From the NCBI RefSeq assembly GCF_036192275.1, contig NZ_CP108088.1, positions 4,465,501 through 4,529,500 on the forward strand: 64,000 nt of DNA. Reading direction: 5' to 3'. Below the pieces are notes generated by a model. The model was given only the letters and a program-made list of their open reading frames with translations, was not told the origin of the DNA and made no database searches. Position 1 is the first letter of the stretch. Every line of letters begins with the position of its first letter. Below, in pieces: positions 16,305-25,341 of this stretch. The position numbers were made by a program, and so were the translations under genes. The stretch is from Streptomyces sp. NBC_00250 (GTDB lineage: Bacteria; Actinomycetota; Actinomycetes; Streptomycetales; Streptomycetaceae).

Positions 16305-16387
16305 GTCGCGCGTTGGCCCGATGCACACCTTGGCATCACCTGGTCGGCACCCCATTGATTCGCCGTGGTGGGCGGCAATCTGGGGCG

Positions 16388-18154
16388 CTACCAGTCTTCG
16401 GTGTCCCCGTATTTCCCAGGATGCCGCGCTCGATCCACAGCCTGTGCACACGCCTCGGCGAAGTCCGCCTCTACAGCCGCCTTGTCCGTGCCTCGCACCT
16501 GAGCCTCGACCTCCTGGCCCGTGCCGGGTCGTCGGGCCGTGCGCCAGGCCGAGGCGCGGTCGGTGTAGCGGTCGGTCTCGAAGTCCCAGGCCGGCACCGA
16601 CCACTGCTCCGGGACCCCGGTCGCCGCGCGTTCCCCGCCGGGGAGGAACAGGGCTCGGGCGTGGAAGACAACGGCCCGCTCCGGCACGCGGTCGCGGATA
16701 GCGCTCGGGCCGCCGGGGCCCTGGTGTTCCCAGCGCCAGCGGTCCCATTCTTCGACCTCGGCAGGGTGGTCGGGCCAGTCCTCGCTCCAGCGTGTGACGA
16801 CCTCGTCGGCGTGCTCGCGGTGGAGGAAGGGCACGCGTCGCTCGCCGAGGCGGGCCACGTGGACCATCAGCTCGGCGGGGACGGGGCTCTGGTCGGCCTC
16901 CGGCGCGGCGCTTCCCTCCGCCTGGTCCGTGCCCCACAGGAGGCCGCCGACCTTGGCGGCGGTGTCCTTGAGGACGCGGCTGGTCAGGTGCTGGTAGCGG
17001 CGGCGCATCCGGGCGGACTTGCCGGGTTCCCAGCCCATGATGGCGTCGACGACCGCGTCGGAGACGCCGAGGATGAGCAGGACAGTTGCTGCGGTGTGGC
17101 GGGCGTCATGGAGGCGGGCATCGCGGACGCCAGCGGCCTTCAGCAGCTCCTTCCACTTGTGGTAATCCGTGTTCGGGTTCAGGGGCTCGCCGGTGGGCGA
17201 AGTGAAGACGTACCCCTTCTCCGTCCACAGGTCACGGGCCCGGGCTCGCTCGCGTGCCTGCTCCTCCTTGTGCTGGCGCAGGAGCTGGAGGAGTTCATCG
17301 GGGGCACCGATGGGGCGCTGGCCGGCGCGGGACTTGGCGTTCTTCGTCTCACGGCGGGTGTTGATCTTCTGGGGGCAGTAGCCGGGTTTGCGTCCACAGC
17401 GTTCGCCGCAGCCGTGCTTGTAGCGGGGCCGCAGCCGGCCACGGCGTACGCGGACGACGCCGAGCTCGAAGTCGACGTCGTCCCACTGCATACCGAGGAC
17501 CTCGCCCTGGCGCAGGCCGAGGGCGAGCGCGATGACCCAACGGGCGGTGTTGCGGTGCTTGGCGGCCTCAGCGAGGAGCCGCTGGACCTCCTCGACCGTG
17601 TACGGCTCGACCTCCTCCTCTTCGACCTTGGGGGCCTTGGCGATGGAGGCCGGGTTCGCCGTGAGGTGCTTGCGGCGCACGGCCTCGTTCAGCGCCGTGC
17701 GAATCGTGCGGTGGGCCTGGTGGGCGGTGCCGGCGGCGCTGCCGTTGTCCTGCATCTTCTTGTAGAAGCGCTCCAGGTGCTCCGGGTCGAGCTTCTCCAG
17801 GCGGTGGGCGCCCAGGCCGGGGATGAGGTGGTGGTTCACCGCGACGCGGTAGCCGTCGATCGTGTTCTCCGAGACGTGCGCGGCGGCGATGTTCTCGACC
17901 CAGTGGGTGAGCCATGTCTTCACGGTCCACGACTGGCCGGCCTTGCGGACGGCGCCCTTGTCGCGCTGCCGTTCCAGCTCGCGTACGAGCTTGGTGACCT
18001 CGGCTCGGGTCTTGCGGCCGACGTGGCGACGGTCCGGGGTGCCGTCGTCCTTGACGCCGACGGTGACGCGGCCGTGCCAGCGCCCGTCTTTGCCGAGGTA
18101 GATGGACGAGGCGCCGTTGGGCTGGCGGGGCTTCGGTGCGGAGGCTCGCGTCAT
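16388..18154 (-). CDS. int: Tyrosine site-specific integrase with C-terminal extension
   Basis: The 588-aa recombinase resembles integrases of actinobacterial elements such as pSAM2. An arm-binding N-terminus and SAM-like core-binding domain (about 75-165) precede the catalytic domain. The catalytic domain shows R215 (G-L-R-Q-G-E), H349-x-x-R352 (L-H-D-A-R-H-T), W375 and nucleophile Y387 (R-R-Y-Q-H-L). A Cys-containing insert (C249/C253/C260) interrupts the catalytic fold. About 180 residues after Y387 form a tail not usual for the family. The ATG at 18154 overlaps the excisionase stop (ATGA), so the pair is coupled. It should recombine the tRNA-Ser attachment cores. Confidence 0.93.
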   Translation of the reverse strand: MTRASAPKPRQPNGASSIYLGKDGRWHGRVTVGVKDDGTPDRRHVGRKTRAEVTKLVRELERQRDKGAVRKAGQSWTVKTWLTHWVENIAAAHVSENTIDGYRVAVNHHLIPGLGAHRLEKLDPEHLERFYKKMQDNGSAAGTAHQAHRTIRTALNEAVRRKHLTANPASIAKAPKVEEEEVEPYTVEEVQRLLAEAAKHRNTARWVIALALGLRQGEVLGMQWDDVDFELGVVRVRRGRLRPRYKHGCGERCGRKPGYCPQKINTRRETKNAKSRAGQRPIGAPDELLQLLRQHKEEQARERARARDLWTEKGYVFTSPTGEPLNPNTDYHKWKELLKAAGVRDARLHDARHTAATVLLILGVSDAVVDAIMGWEPGKSARMRRRYQHLTSRVLKDTAAKVGGLLWGTDQAEGSAAPEADQSPVPAELMVHVARLGERRVPFLHREHADEVVTRWSEDWPDHPAEVEEWDRWRWEHQGPGGPSAIRDRVPERAVVFHARALFLPGGERAATGVPEQWSVPAWDFETDRYTDRASAWRTARRPGTGQEVEAQVRGTDKAAVEADFAEACAQAVDRARHPGKYGDTEDW

Positions 18155-18447
18155 GCGGCAGCTCCGAAGTCGGTCGCCGACAGACGGCGGGCCAGGAATT
18201 CGTTCACCGCCTCTGCTGGGATGCGGCGCAAACTGCCTATCTTGACGGAGACGATCTCGCCGGAGGAGACGTACTCGTACAGCTTGGTGCGGCCGATGCC
18301 GATCCGGCGGGCGGCCTCGGCGACGGTGAGGGCGACCAAGGTCGTGTCGCCGACGGATCGCCGCTCGGCCATCAGGGTGCGCAGGGCGTCTTCGGGGACG
18401 TCCAGGAGCTGGGCTATCTGGGAAATGGGCAGCGCGGGCTGCGGCAT
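18151..18447 (-). CDS. xis: Excisionase-type helix-turn-helix protein
   Basis: This 98-aa protein has a MerR/excisionase-like winged helix in residues 37-90 (L-T-V-A-E-A-A-R-R-I-G-I-G-R-T-K-L-Y-E). It lies directly upstream of, and overlaps, the integrase gene. That arrangement, the size and the fold support a role as recombination directionality factor. The N-terminal 35 residues are an additional helical stretch. The ATG at 18447 follows a GGAGGAG-like site. Confidence 0.85.
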   Translation of the reverse strand: MPQPALPISQIAQLLDVPEDALRTLMAERRSVGDTTLVALTVAEAARRIGIGRTKLYEYVSSGEIVSVKIGSLRRIPAEAVNEFLARRLSATDFGAAA

Positions 18448-18617
18448 GGGGTACTCCTCCCGCCGGCATCGCGGCGTCGCGGGAGCGGCAACTCCCGTCG
18501 GCCTGGCCGGTGGCGTCGTTCAGGGATGGATGGGTCGGTGGATGATGGTCGGCGACGGATGTCGCCGTGCGTGGGGGTTCTCGGCGTTCGTAGCGCCATG
18601 AAAGGGGCAGCGGCCGA

Positions 18618-19157
18618 CTATTCGCCTGTGGGTGGCTGCCCCTGGTTTCGCAGGTGCGCCCGGGATGGGTGCAGGCTCCTCTGCAGGGCCCGTTCTTCGA
18701 GCCGGAGGAGTTCGTCGACCTGTCCTCTCTGCTCGGGGCCCTTGTCCCCGTATGCATTGAGTTCCATGTCGATCTCGTGCAGGTGCATCTGGTTCCGGTC
18801 GATCGTCGCTCGCAGTTGGTGGTACTCGCGCGTCATCTGGACGTACTCACGGGCAAGCTCGCGAATGCGGGGCGTGGCCAGCTCTCCTGGCGGCCCCGTC
18901 AGGTCCTGCATGGTGATGTCGAAGACCTTGCAGAAGCCGAGCGCCTCGTCGAGGTTGACCCTGCGACGGGGTTTGCCGCTCTCGATGCGCCAGATCGCCG
19001 ACTGGTTGATCGGATGGCCGACGGCGGCCATCTCCTCGGCGAGCTTCACCGTGCTCCAACCGCGGACCTCGCGCTCCAGCTTGATGCGGGCAGCGACGTG
19101 CTCCTCCGGCATCGGACGACCGGGGCCGGCACGCTCCGCACCTTCCTCACCGCTCAC
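18618..19157 (-). CDS. XRE-family transcriptional regulator of the element
   Basis: The 179-aa protein has an N-terminal HTH_XRE domain (about residues 20-85: W-S-T-V-K-L-A-E-E-M, then I-N-Q-S-A-I-W-R-I-E-S-G-K). A charged C-terminal helix is likely to be a coiled-coil dimeriser. GTG at 19157 is preferred because GGGAGG lies 5 bp upstream; a GTG at 19163 would overlap that site. It is divergent from the replication ATPase, and an inverted repeat sits in the shared promoter region. A repressor role for replication and excision is inferred from this position. Confidence 0.85.
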   Translation of the reverse strand: MSGEEGAERAGPGRPMPEEHVAARIKLEREVRGWSTVKLAEEMAAVGHPINQSAIWRIESGKPRRRVNLDEALGFCKVFDITMQDLTGPPGELATPRIRELAREYVQMTREYHQLRATIDRNQMHLHEIDMELNAYGDKGPEQRGQVDELLRLEERALQRSLHPSRAHLRNQGQPPTGE

Positions 19158-19230
19158 TCGCACCTCCCTTCACACGACAACGGGTCCACTGGGGCCAGCA
19201 TCCACAACTAAACATCGTTGCGGAGTGAAA

Positions 19231-19267
19231 TGCAAGGCGTTGCACTGCCGAAAATCTCGGCTATGGT
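19231..19267 (+). promoter_or_regulatory. Candidate promoter and operator for the replication ATPase
   Basis: TTGCAC (19240-19245) and TATGGT (19262-19267), 16 bp apart, fit a vegetative promoter. The perfect inverted repeat TGCAA-GGCG-TTGCA (19231-19244) covers the -35 box, a good place for the divergent XRE regulator to bind. Confidence 0.5.
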
Positions 19268-19309
19268 CGTAGTCCGCCGTACAGCGGCGGACGGATCCGC
19301 ACACGCAAG

Positions 19310-19338
19310 CGGCCCCGGTGCTACGAACACCGGGGCCG
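19310..19338 (+). terminator. Leader hairpin before the replication ATPase
   Basis: CGGCCCCGGTG pairs with CACCGGGGCCG across a 7-nt loop, between the candidate promoter and the GTG at 19435. There is no U-tract. It may act as an attenuator or stabilise the leader. Confidence 0.5.
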
Positions 19339-19434
19339 AAGTAGAGGCTCCACCGCACAACCATCCATCCCTGAACGATCGAAACCGGAGGCCGGGGTTG
19401 CCGCCCCGTAATGGCCTGCCGGATGAGGAGCTCC

Positions 19435-20955
19435 GTGACCCAGGGTACGACCCTGCCATCCCAGACGCCATCCCGCTTCGACGAAGGTCCCACCCCGACG
19501 GAACCCCCGTTCAACCTGGACGCCGAGCGCGCGGTCCTTGGCGCCTGCATGCACAAAGCCGACGTCATCGACGCGGTCCGGCCCGTCCTCGGCGACGACG
19601 CCTTCTACCGGCCCGCCCACGAGACCATCTGGCGCGCGCTCCTCACCCAGCACCGCGAGGACAAGCCGACCGACCCGATCGTCCTCACCGAACTGCTCCA
19701 GCAGCAAGGCGATCTGCAACGGGTCGGCGGTCCCACCTACGTGTTCCAGCTCGCCGACGCGCCCTACGGCACCGGCAGCGCCGAGCACCACGCGGAGATC
19801 GTCCGCGCGAAGGCCGACCTACGCCGCCTGATGACCTCCGCTGTACGGACCCTCCAGCGGGCCCAGGAACCCGGCGCTGATCCCGAGGCGATCCGCAGCG
19901 AGGTCGAAGCGGAAGTACGCGCCGAACGCGAGCGCGCACTCGCCTCGGGACAGGGACGGCTGTCCCGCTTCGCCACCAACGGATGGTCGTTCGTCAAAGA
20001 GAGCGGCGCGGACACCGAGCCCCTGTGGGGCACCCGCGAGAAGACCGTCTGGGCCTCTGGCGAGAGCCTGATGATCGTCGGCGCTCCGGGCGTCGGCAAG
20101 ACGACCCTGGCCCATCAGGTGATCTTCGCCCGCATCGGCCTGCAGGAGACCGTCCTGGAGATGCCCGTCGCCCCCAGCAGGCGCGTGCTCTACCTGGCGA
20201 TGGACCGCCCCAAGCAGATCGCCAAGGCCATGGCCCGCCGCGTCTTCCCCACCGACGAGAAGATCCTGCGCGAGCGGCTCGTGGTCTGGGAAGGTCCGCT
20301 GCCCGCCACACTCGACAAGGAGCCCGACCTCCTCGCTGACCTCGCCGCCGCCCACCAGGCCGACACCATCGTGATCGACAGCCTCAAGGACGCGGTCAGC
20401 ACGATGGTCGACGACAGCCTCGCGGTCGCCTTCCACAACGCCCGCATGCGCGCCATTCGCAACGGCGTGGAGATCATGGAGCTGCACCACCAGCGCAAGG
20501 CCACCGCCGACGCACCGCGCGGCCAGCGTCCCAGCCTCGACCAGGTCTACGGCTCCACCTGGTTCACCTCCGGCGCGGGCAGCGTCCTGTTCGTCACCGG
20601 CCGGGCAGGCGACCCCGCGGTCACCCTGCACCACCTCAAAACCTCCACCGGTGAAGTCGGCCCCCTGGACGTCACCCACGACCACGTACGCGGCACCACC
20701 ACCCTCGACCCCACCAAGGACCCCGCTGTCCTGCTGCAGAACGCCCCCAACGGGCTGACCGCACGGGACCTGGCCACCGTCCTCATCGGCGGAGGCGACC
20801 CCGAACGCGCCGACATCGAGAAGGCGCGACGCCACCTCAGCCGCCTCGTCGACAGCGGCCTGGCCACCAAGGCAGAAGGCATCGCCGGAGGGGCCGGAGG
20901 CGGCCAGCAGGCCCGCTACTACGCCTCCGCCCGCCACCTCACCGCCGTCGGCTGA
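19435..20955 (+). CDS. DnaB-N / RecA-like replication ATPase
   Basis: The 506-aa protein begins at GTG after AGGAG. Residues about 20-110 match the DnaB-helicase N-terminal domain (N-L-D-A-E-R-A-V-L-G-A, then I-W-R-A-L). A RecA-type ATPase follows, with Walker A G-A-P-G-V-G-K-T-T (217-225) and a Walker B strand ending I-V-I-D-S. The C-terminal 70 residues look like a winged helix (G-L-T-A-R-D-L-A). Such proteins act as replicative helicases or initiators on actinobacterial plasmids and integrative elements. Iteron-like repeats lie just downstream. Its exact role is inferred. Confidence 0.8.
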   Translation: MTQGTTLPSQTPSRFDEGPTPTEPPFNLDAERAVLGACMHKADVIDAVRPVLGDDAFYRPAHETIWRALLTQHREDKPTDPIVLTELLQQQGDLQRVGGPTYVFQLADAPYGTGSAEHHAEIVRAKADLRRLMTSAVRTLQRAQEPGADPEAIRSEVEAEVRAERERALASGQGRLSRFATNGWSFVKESGADTEPLWGTREKTVWASGESLMIVGAPGVGKTTLAHQVIFARIGLQETVLEMPVAPSRRVLYLAMDRPKQIAKAMARRVFPTDEKILRERLVVWEGPLPATLDKEPDLLADLAAAHQADTIVIDSLKDAVSTMVDDSLAVAFHNARMRAIRNGVEIMELHHQRKATADAPRGQRPSLDQVYGSTWFTSGAGSVLFVTGRAGDPAVTLHHLKTSTGEVGPLDVTHDHVRGTTTLDPTKDPAVLLQNAPNGLTARDLATVLIGGGDPERADIEKARRHLSRLVDSGLATKAEGIAGGAGGGQQARYYASARHLTAVG

Positions 20956-20977
20956 GCCCCGCACCGAACCCCTGAAA

Positions 20978-21116
20978 GCGTTCACGCGACCGTCCACGCG
21001 GCCCCCGCGCCCGCACACCGCCGTGAACCGCCCACAGCGCACACGCTCACCGCAAAACCGCAGGTAGAGCGATCACGCGACCGTCCACGCCGTACACGCA
21101 CCCAAGCGATCACGCG
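20978..21116. repeat. Iteron-like direct repeats, candidate origin
   Basis: GCG(T/A)TCACGCGACCG followed by TCCACGC occurs at 20978-20999 and 21069-21090, and the first 11 bp occur again at 21106-21116. They fill the 188-bp gap after the replication ATPase. Their position suggests an origin of replication or transfer, but this is not proven. Confidence 0.5.
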
Positions 21117-21144
21117 CGGGGCCCCCTTTAGAAGGGGGCCCGCG
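21115..21144 (+). promoter_or_regulatory. Hairpin overlapping the DUF2637 ribosome site
   Basis: CGCGGGGCCCCCTT pairs with AAGGGGGCCCGCG, leaving one bulged G. The right arm contains the AAGGGGG Shine-Dalgarno and reaches the GTG at 21144. It could terminate the upstream transcript or occlude translation of the next gene. Confidence 0.5.
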
Positions 21145-22568
21145 TGTACGCCCTCATCCGTGAACGCCGTGATCGCCTCCTCACTCGCCCCGGAGTAGCC
21201 CCGTACATGCCCCCTGCCATAACCGACATGCTCGCCGCCGCTTCGCTCCCGTTCACCGATGGTCCGCTCCTGCCCCTGGCCGTCCTGGCCGTCGCCGCCG
21301 GCGCACTGCTCGCGTGCCTGAAGGCGCGACGCAGCCAACACCGCACCCGCGATCGGAAGCGGCGCGTCTCGGCCGCAGTCGCCACTGCGACCGTGGCGGC
21401 GCTCGTGTGCACCGCGTACAGCGCGGACACAAGCTGGCGGTTCGCCGCCCACTACCTCGACATGCGGAACACCGCCGAGCGCGCCGCGATGTTCGCCGCC
21501 GCCGAGCTCGCCCTGTTCTCGATGGCCCTGATGGCCCGCCAGAACCTGCACGGGCCGCGGCAGGCGGCCGGCCTGCCCGGAGTCCTGGTCTGGGTGATCA
21601 CCGCCATGCAGACCATCCCCGCTTACGCCGAGTCCGGCCCGGTCGGCGGCACCGTGCGTGCCTTCACCGGCCCGGTGATGGCCGCCGTGCTGTGGCACCT
21701 GGCCATGGGCATCGAGCTCCGCCAGCGGACCCCCGACGCCGCCTCCCGCGGGCTCGCCGCCGTCCTCACACGGCAGGCCCGCGAGCGGCTGCTCGCCCGC
21801 CTGGGGATCGTCGAGCAGGACCAGGGCGCCGCCCAGATCATCCGCGACCGGGCTACGCACCGGGCTGTCGCTCTGGCCGCCCGCCTCGCCGAGATGACGC
21901 CCGAGCAGCGCACCGGACGGGCGGGCCGGCGCACCGTGCGCCGTCTGTCCAAGGCCCTCGCCCGCTCCGGCATCGACGCCGACCCGCTCCGCAACGAGCA
22001 GCTGCTGCGCCAGCTCGCCACCCGCCGTCAAGCAGCCGCCCTGGCCACCATCGGCCTGCCCGAGCGCTGGACCACGCCCGCCGGGCAGCCCGTCAGCCCG
22101 CCCGACCACTCCCGGGCTGACGTCAACGAGCGGGCGGGAGGCAAGGGGCGGGCAGAAGACCGCGCCCGCCCGCACCCATCAGTTCCGGGCGACGAAGAAC
22201 CCCACCCGGGCGTCCGCCCGCAATCCACCCGCCCGAATCCCACCACCCGCTCCGGCCCGGAAACGACAGCCCGACCGGAACGGGCAGCCCGCCTGCAAGA
22301 GGCGGCTCCGCCGCCCACGGGCAGCGGCTCTGGCACCGCACCGGTCAAGCGCGCTACGTCGAAGCCGAAACGGCCGGGCCACAAGCCTCGCGCTACCGAC
22401 GAGATCCTTCGCGACTACGCCCACCGACTCAACGGCGAGTACGGCCGCCTGTCTCGCGACCTCTTGGAGCAGGCCGTACGCGGCGACGGATACACCGTCG
22501 CCAGCGACGACGCCGGCGCCATCGTCCGCGCGGTCAAGGCCGAACTGAACGCCTCCCACGACGGCTGA
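21144..22568 (+). CDS. DUF2637-type membrane protein with disordered tail
   Basis: In this 474-aa protein the first 215 residues contain about four hydrophobic helices (near 40-60, 76-95, 112-132 and 145-190), as in DUF2637 proteins from actinobacterial plasmids and elements. Residues 290-405 are Pro/Arg-rich and disordered. The last 60 residues are a small helical domain (D-E-I-L-R-D-Y-A-H-R-L). The GTG start sits in a hairpin that carries its ribosome site. The role is unknown; spread or transfer function has been proposed for neighbours of this kind, without direct evidence here. Confidence 0.75.
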   Translation: MYALIRERRDRLLTRPGVAPYMPPAITDMLAAASLPFTDGPLLPLAVLAVAAGALLACLKARRSQHRTRDRKRRVSAAVATATVAALVCTAYSADTSWRFAAHYLDMRNTAERAAMFAAAELALFSMALMARQNLHGPRQAAGLPGVLVWVITAMQTIPAYAESGPVGGTVRAFTGPVMAAVLWHLAMGIELRQRTPDAASRGLAAVLTRQARERLLARLGIVEQDQGAAQIIRDRATHRAVALAARLAEMTPEQRTGRAGRRTVRRLSKALARSGIDADPLRNEQLLRQLATRRQAAALATIGLPERWTTPAGQPVSPPDHSRADVNERAGGKGRAEDRARPHPSVPGDEEPHPGVRPQSTRPNPTTRSGPETTARPERAARLQEAAPPPTGSGSGTAPVKRATSKPKRPGHKPRATDEILRDYAHRLNGEYGRLSRDLLEQAVRGDGYTVASDDAGAIVRAVKAELNASHDG

Positions 22569-22612
22569 CGACCACCTCACCCATCCTCCCTCCCCTCCCG
22601 GAGATCCCGATC

Positions 22613-23344
22613 GTGACGCACGACCCCCACCACGCTGGCAACCCCGGCGTACTGCCGTCGCTGACGAAGTCGCCTACGCTGAAGGAGCGTTTGCGGAACG
22701 CGTTCGGACGGCCTGCCCCTGGCGGAGCCAGTAGTACCCCGAGTCCGACTCAAGGCCGGTCTTCGGGGATCGCCGCCCCGGGGGTGGCGGAGACGGCCCA
22801 GCGCCAGGGGGCGCCGGACCGGGAGGTCGGGACCGAGGGCGGCCCCGACCCAGAGACGCTCCACGCCGTCCAGCAGCAGATCCTCCGCCCCACACATGCC
22901 ACCGAGCCGACGGCCGGCGAGCGAGCGGTGCAGAGCGTCGAGCCGGCAATCCGCCGTTTCACCGGCACCAAGCGGACCGTGCGCGTCGGCCCGCTGCGCT
23001 TCACCGGCGACGAGCACGCCGGCCTCCAGGAGGCCGCCGCCGAGCACGGCTACAAGGGGGAATCCGGCTTCGCCGCCGACATCGTCCTCGCATTCGTATC
23101 CGGTCGGTTCACCGCGAACCTGCCGCTGTCCGAGGACCGCCGCCGTACCCACATGTTCCGCGCCCAGGTGCTGCGCGAGCTCAACCGGATCGGCGTCAAC
23201 GTCAACCAGATCGCCCGCGCCCTCAACAGCGACCTCACCCCGCCCGACATCCGACACCGTCTCGACGAGCTCCACCGCCTGCTGGAGCTGATCGCCGATG
23301 CCCTGCGCGAACCGACCGAATCCGGGAAGGACCTGGCCGCGTGA
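22613..23344 (+). CDS. mobC: MobC-like relaxosome protein
   Basis: The 243-aa protein has a disordered N-terminus and a MobC-like C-terminal half (from about residue 120). It contains the ribbon-helix-helix-like R-V-G-P-L-R-F-T and the signature L-N-R-I-G-V-N-V-N-Q-I-A-R-A-L-N. MobC proteins bind oriT and help the relaxase nick. The start GTG at 22613 follows GGAG. The stop overlaps the relaxase GTG (GTGA), so the two are coupled. Confidence 0.87.
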   Translation: MTHDPHHAGNPGVLPSLTKSPTLKERLRNAFGRPAPGGASSTPSPTQGRSSGIAAPGVAETAQRQGAPDREVGTEGGPDPETLHAVQQQILRPTHATEPTAGERAVQSVEPAIRRFTGTKRTVRVGPLRFTGDEHAGLQEAAAEHGYKGESGFAADIVLAFVSGRFTANLPLSEDRRRTHMFRAQVLRELNRIGVNVNQIARALNSDLTPPDIRHRLDELHRLLELIADALREPTESGKDLAA

Positions 23345-25041
23345 TCGCCGCCATCAAACCGGCCGGGTCCAACACCCGTGGCCTGCTCGCCTACCTCTAC
23401 GGCCCCGGCCGCCACGACGAGCACAGCGACCCGCACATCGTCGCCGGCTTCGCCATGCTCGGCATGCCCGACCCCGGCCGCGACCCCGATGCCACCCTCA
23501 CCCAGCTCGCCCGCCACCTCGATGAGCCCGTCCGTCTTCGGAACAGCGAGTTCGGCAAGAAGGTCAGCGACCACGTCTGGCACTGCCCCGTCCGCACCGC
23601 CCACGAAGACCGCCACCTCTCCGACACCGAGTGGGCCGACATCGCCCAGCGCATCGTCGAAGCCGCCGGCATCGCCCCGCCCGGAGACGACCTGGCCTGC
23701 CGGTGGATCGCCGTACGCCACGCGGACGACCACATCCACATCCTCGCCACGACCGTCCGAGAGGACGGTCGCCGCCCCAAACTCCACGACAGCGGCATCC
23801 GCGTCGGCGACGCCTGCCGCGAGATCGAGAAGGACTACGGTCTGCGTCGCCTGAAGAAGGGCGACCGCACTGGCACCCGCGCCCCCACCCAGGCCGAGAT
23901 GCACAAGGCGCAGCGCCTCGGCTGGGAGCAGACGAGCCGCGAATGGCTCCAGGACTGCATCCGCGCCGCCATCCCTCACGCGCGCACCGCCGAGGAACTC
24001 CTCGGCTACCTCGAAGCTGACGGCATCGCGATCAAGGCCCGCCGCGGACCTTCCGGAGACCTCCTCGGCTACGCCGCAGGCCGTCCCGGCGACCTCAACA
24101 AGGAAGGCGAACAGATCTTCCACCCGGGCGGGAAGATCGCTCCCGACCTCACGCTTCCCAAGCTCCAGGCCCGCCTGGAAGCCGGCCAACCCGTGGAACA
24201 CCCCACCGCCCGGCGCAACCGACCGACCACCGCTTGGCACCAGGCCACCGAAGCCCTCGACAGCTTCCGCACCGACCTTGCCGACGACACGCACGCCCAG
24301 GCCCACATCACCGCCCTCGGTGAACTCCTCGAAGCCACATCCCAGAAAGCGCCCATCCACCTCCGCGCCGAACTCCAGGCCGCATCCAAGGCATTCGCCC
24401 GCGCCCAGCGCTCCCAGATCCGGGCAGAAGACCGCGCTGCCCACGCCATCCGGAACGCGGCCCGCGACATCGTCCACACCGCCACCGGCCCCGACGGCAG
24501 CGCCCTTGCCGCCCTCATCGCCGCCCTCCTGTGGGCCGGGATCATCGCCAACCGCTGGCACGAGGCCAAGGGCCACGCCCACCAGGCCGACGCCGCCCGC
24601 CAAGCCCTCCACCACCTACAGGCAGCCGCCGACCAGGCCCTCACCCCCACGCTCGTCGTACTCGAACAGCGTCAACCGAAGCAGGAAACCCGCCGTACTC
24701 TCGCCCACGACGTCCGCGCCGCCGTCCCCGACCAGGCCGACCGCATCCTCACCGACCCCAGCTGGCCCGCCCTCGCCGCCCTCCTGGCCGACGCGGAGGC
24801 CCAAGGCCACCAACCCCACCAGCTCCTGAAGGAGGCCGCAGCCCAGCGCGAACTGGGTACAGCCCGCCAGCCGGCCCGCGTCCTGATCACCCGACTCCAG
24901 CACACCAGCCGCAACCCAAGCCCCAACCTTCGGGCTGAAGCCGCCCGCCTCCGCACCACGGCGGCGGTGACCGGCCAGCAGGCCACCGCCGCACAGCTGC
25001 CAGCAGTCCCCGGAGTCCGGCCCAACCGCCCGCGACGCTGA
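23341..25041 (+). CDS. mobA: Relaxase / mobilization nuclease
   Basis: The 566-aa protein has an N-terminal MOB relaxase domain. Metal-binding histidines lie in R-H-A-D-D-H-I-H-I (H127, H131, H133), and the catalytic tyrosine is probably in the first 25 residues (L-L-A-Y-L-Y). A long helical C-terminal half (Ala/Arg/His-rich) may bind DNA or the recipient coupling protein; a hydrophobic stretch near 385-400 is seen. It would nick the element's oriT for transfer through a helper system. The oriT was not identified. Confidence 0.9.
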   Translation: MIAAIKPAGSNTRGLLAYLYGPGRHDEHSDPHIVAGFAMLGMPDPGRDPDATLTQLARHLDEPVRLRNSEFGKKVSDHVWHCPVRTAHEDRHLSDTEWADIAQRIVEAAGIAPPGDDLACRWIAVRHADDHIHILATTVREDGRRPKLHDSGIRVGDACREIEKDYGLRRLKKGDRTGTRAPTQAEMHKAQRLGWEQTSREWLQDCIRAAIPHARTAEELLGYLEADGIAIKARRGPSGDLLGYAAGRPGDLNKEGEQIFHPGGKIAPDLTLPKLQARLEAGQPVEHPTARRNRPTTAWHQATEALDSFRTDLADDTHAQAHITALGELLEATSQKAPIHLRAELQAASKAFARAQRSQIRAEDRAAHAIRNAARDIVHTATGPDGSALAALIAALLWAGIIANRWHEAKGHAHQADAARQALHHLQAAADQALTPTLVVLEQRQPKQETRRTLAHDVRAAVPDQADRILTDPSWPALAALLADAEAQGHQPHQLLKEAAAQRELGTARQPARVLITRLQHTSRNPSPNLRAEAARLRTTAAVTGQQATAAQLPAVPGVRPNRPRR

Positions 25042-25215
25042 CCCCTGAAGTCTTCTCAGTGGCACCCGCGCTGTGCCCAGCAGGACACGACTGCCCCGCA
25101 GCACACCGCGGCTGTGCTCGTATGACCGGCCGCCACTGTGGCCGTTCTGCGTGCCGAGGGGCACAGACGGATCCGGACGCGATTGCCGTGGGAGGGCCGA
25201 CGTATATAGCCGACG

Positions 25216-25310
25216 ATCCCCGGTTAGCCAAACCGGGGATTCCCCAGACCATTTACATGCCCGGGCCCTGCGCCCAACCCCACCAAGCCGCACAGCACCG
25301 CACGGTGCTG
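25216..25310. promoter_or_regulatory. Two inverted repeats upstream of the ParB-like gene
   Basis: ATCCCCGGTT-AGCCA-AACCGGGGAT (25216-25240) is probably the terminator of the mob operon, though it lacks a U-run. CAGCACCG-CA-CGGTGCTG (25293-25310) ends about 30 bp before the ParB-like start and is a candidate operator or parS-like site. The rest of the 300-bp gap shows nothing definite. Confidence 0.45.
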
Positions 25311-25341
25311 TCGGCACACCCACACCACAAGGAGCACCACC

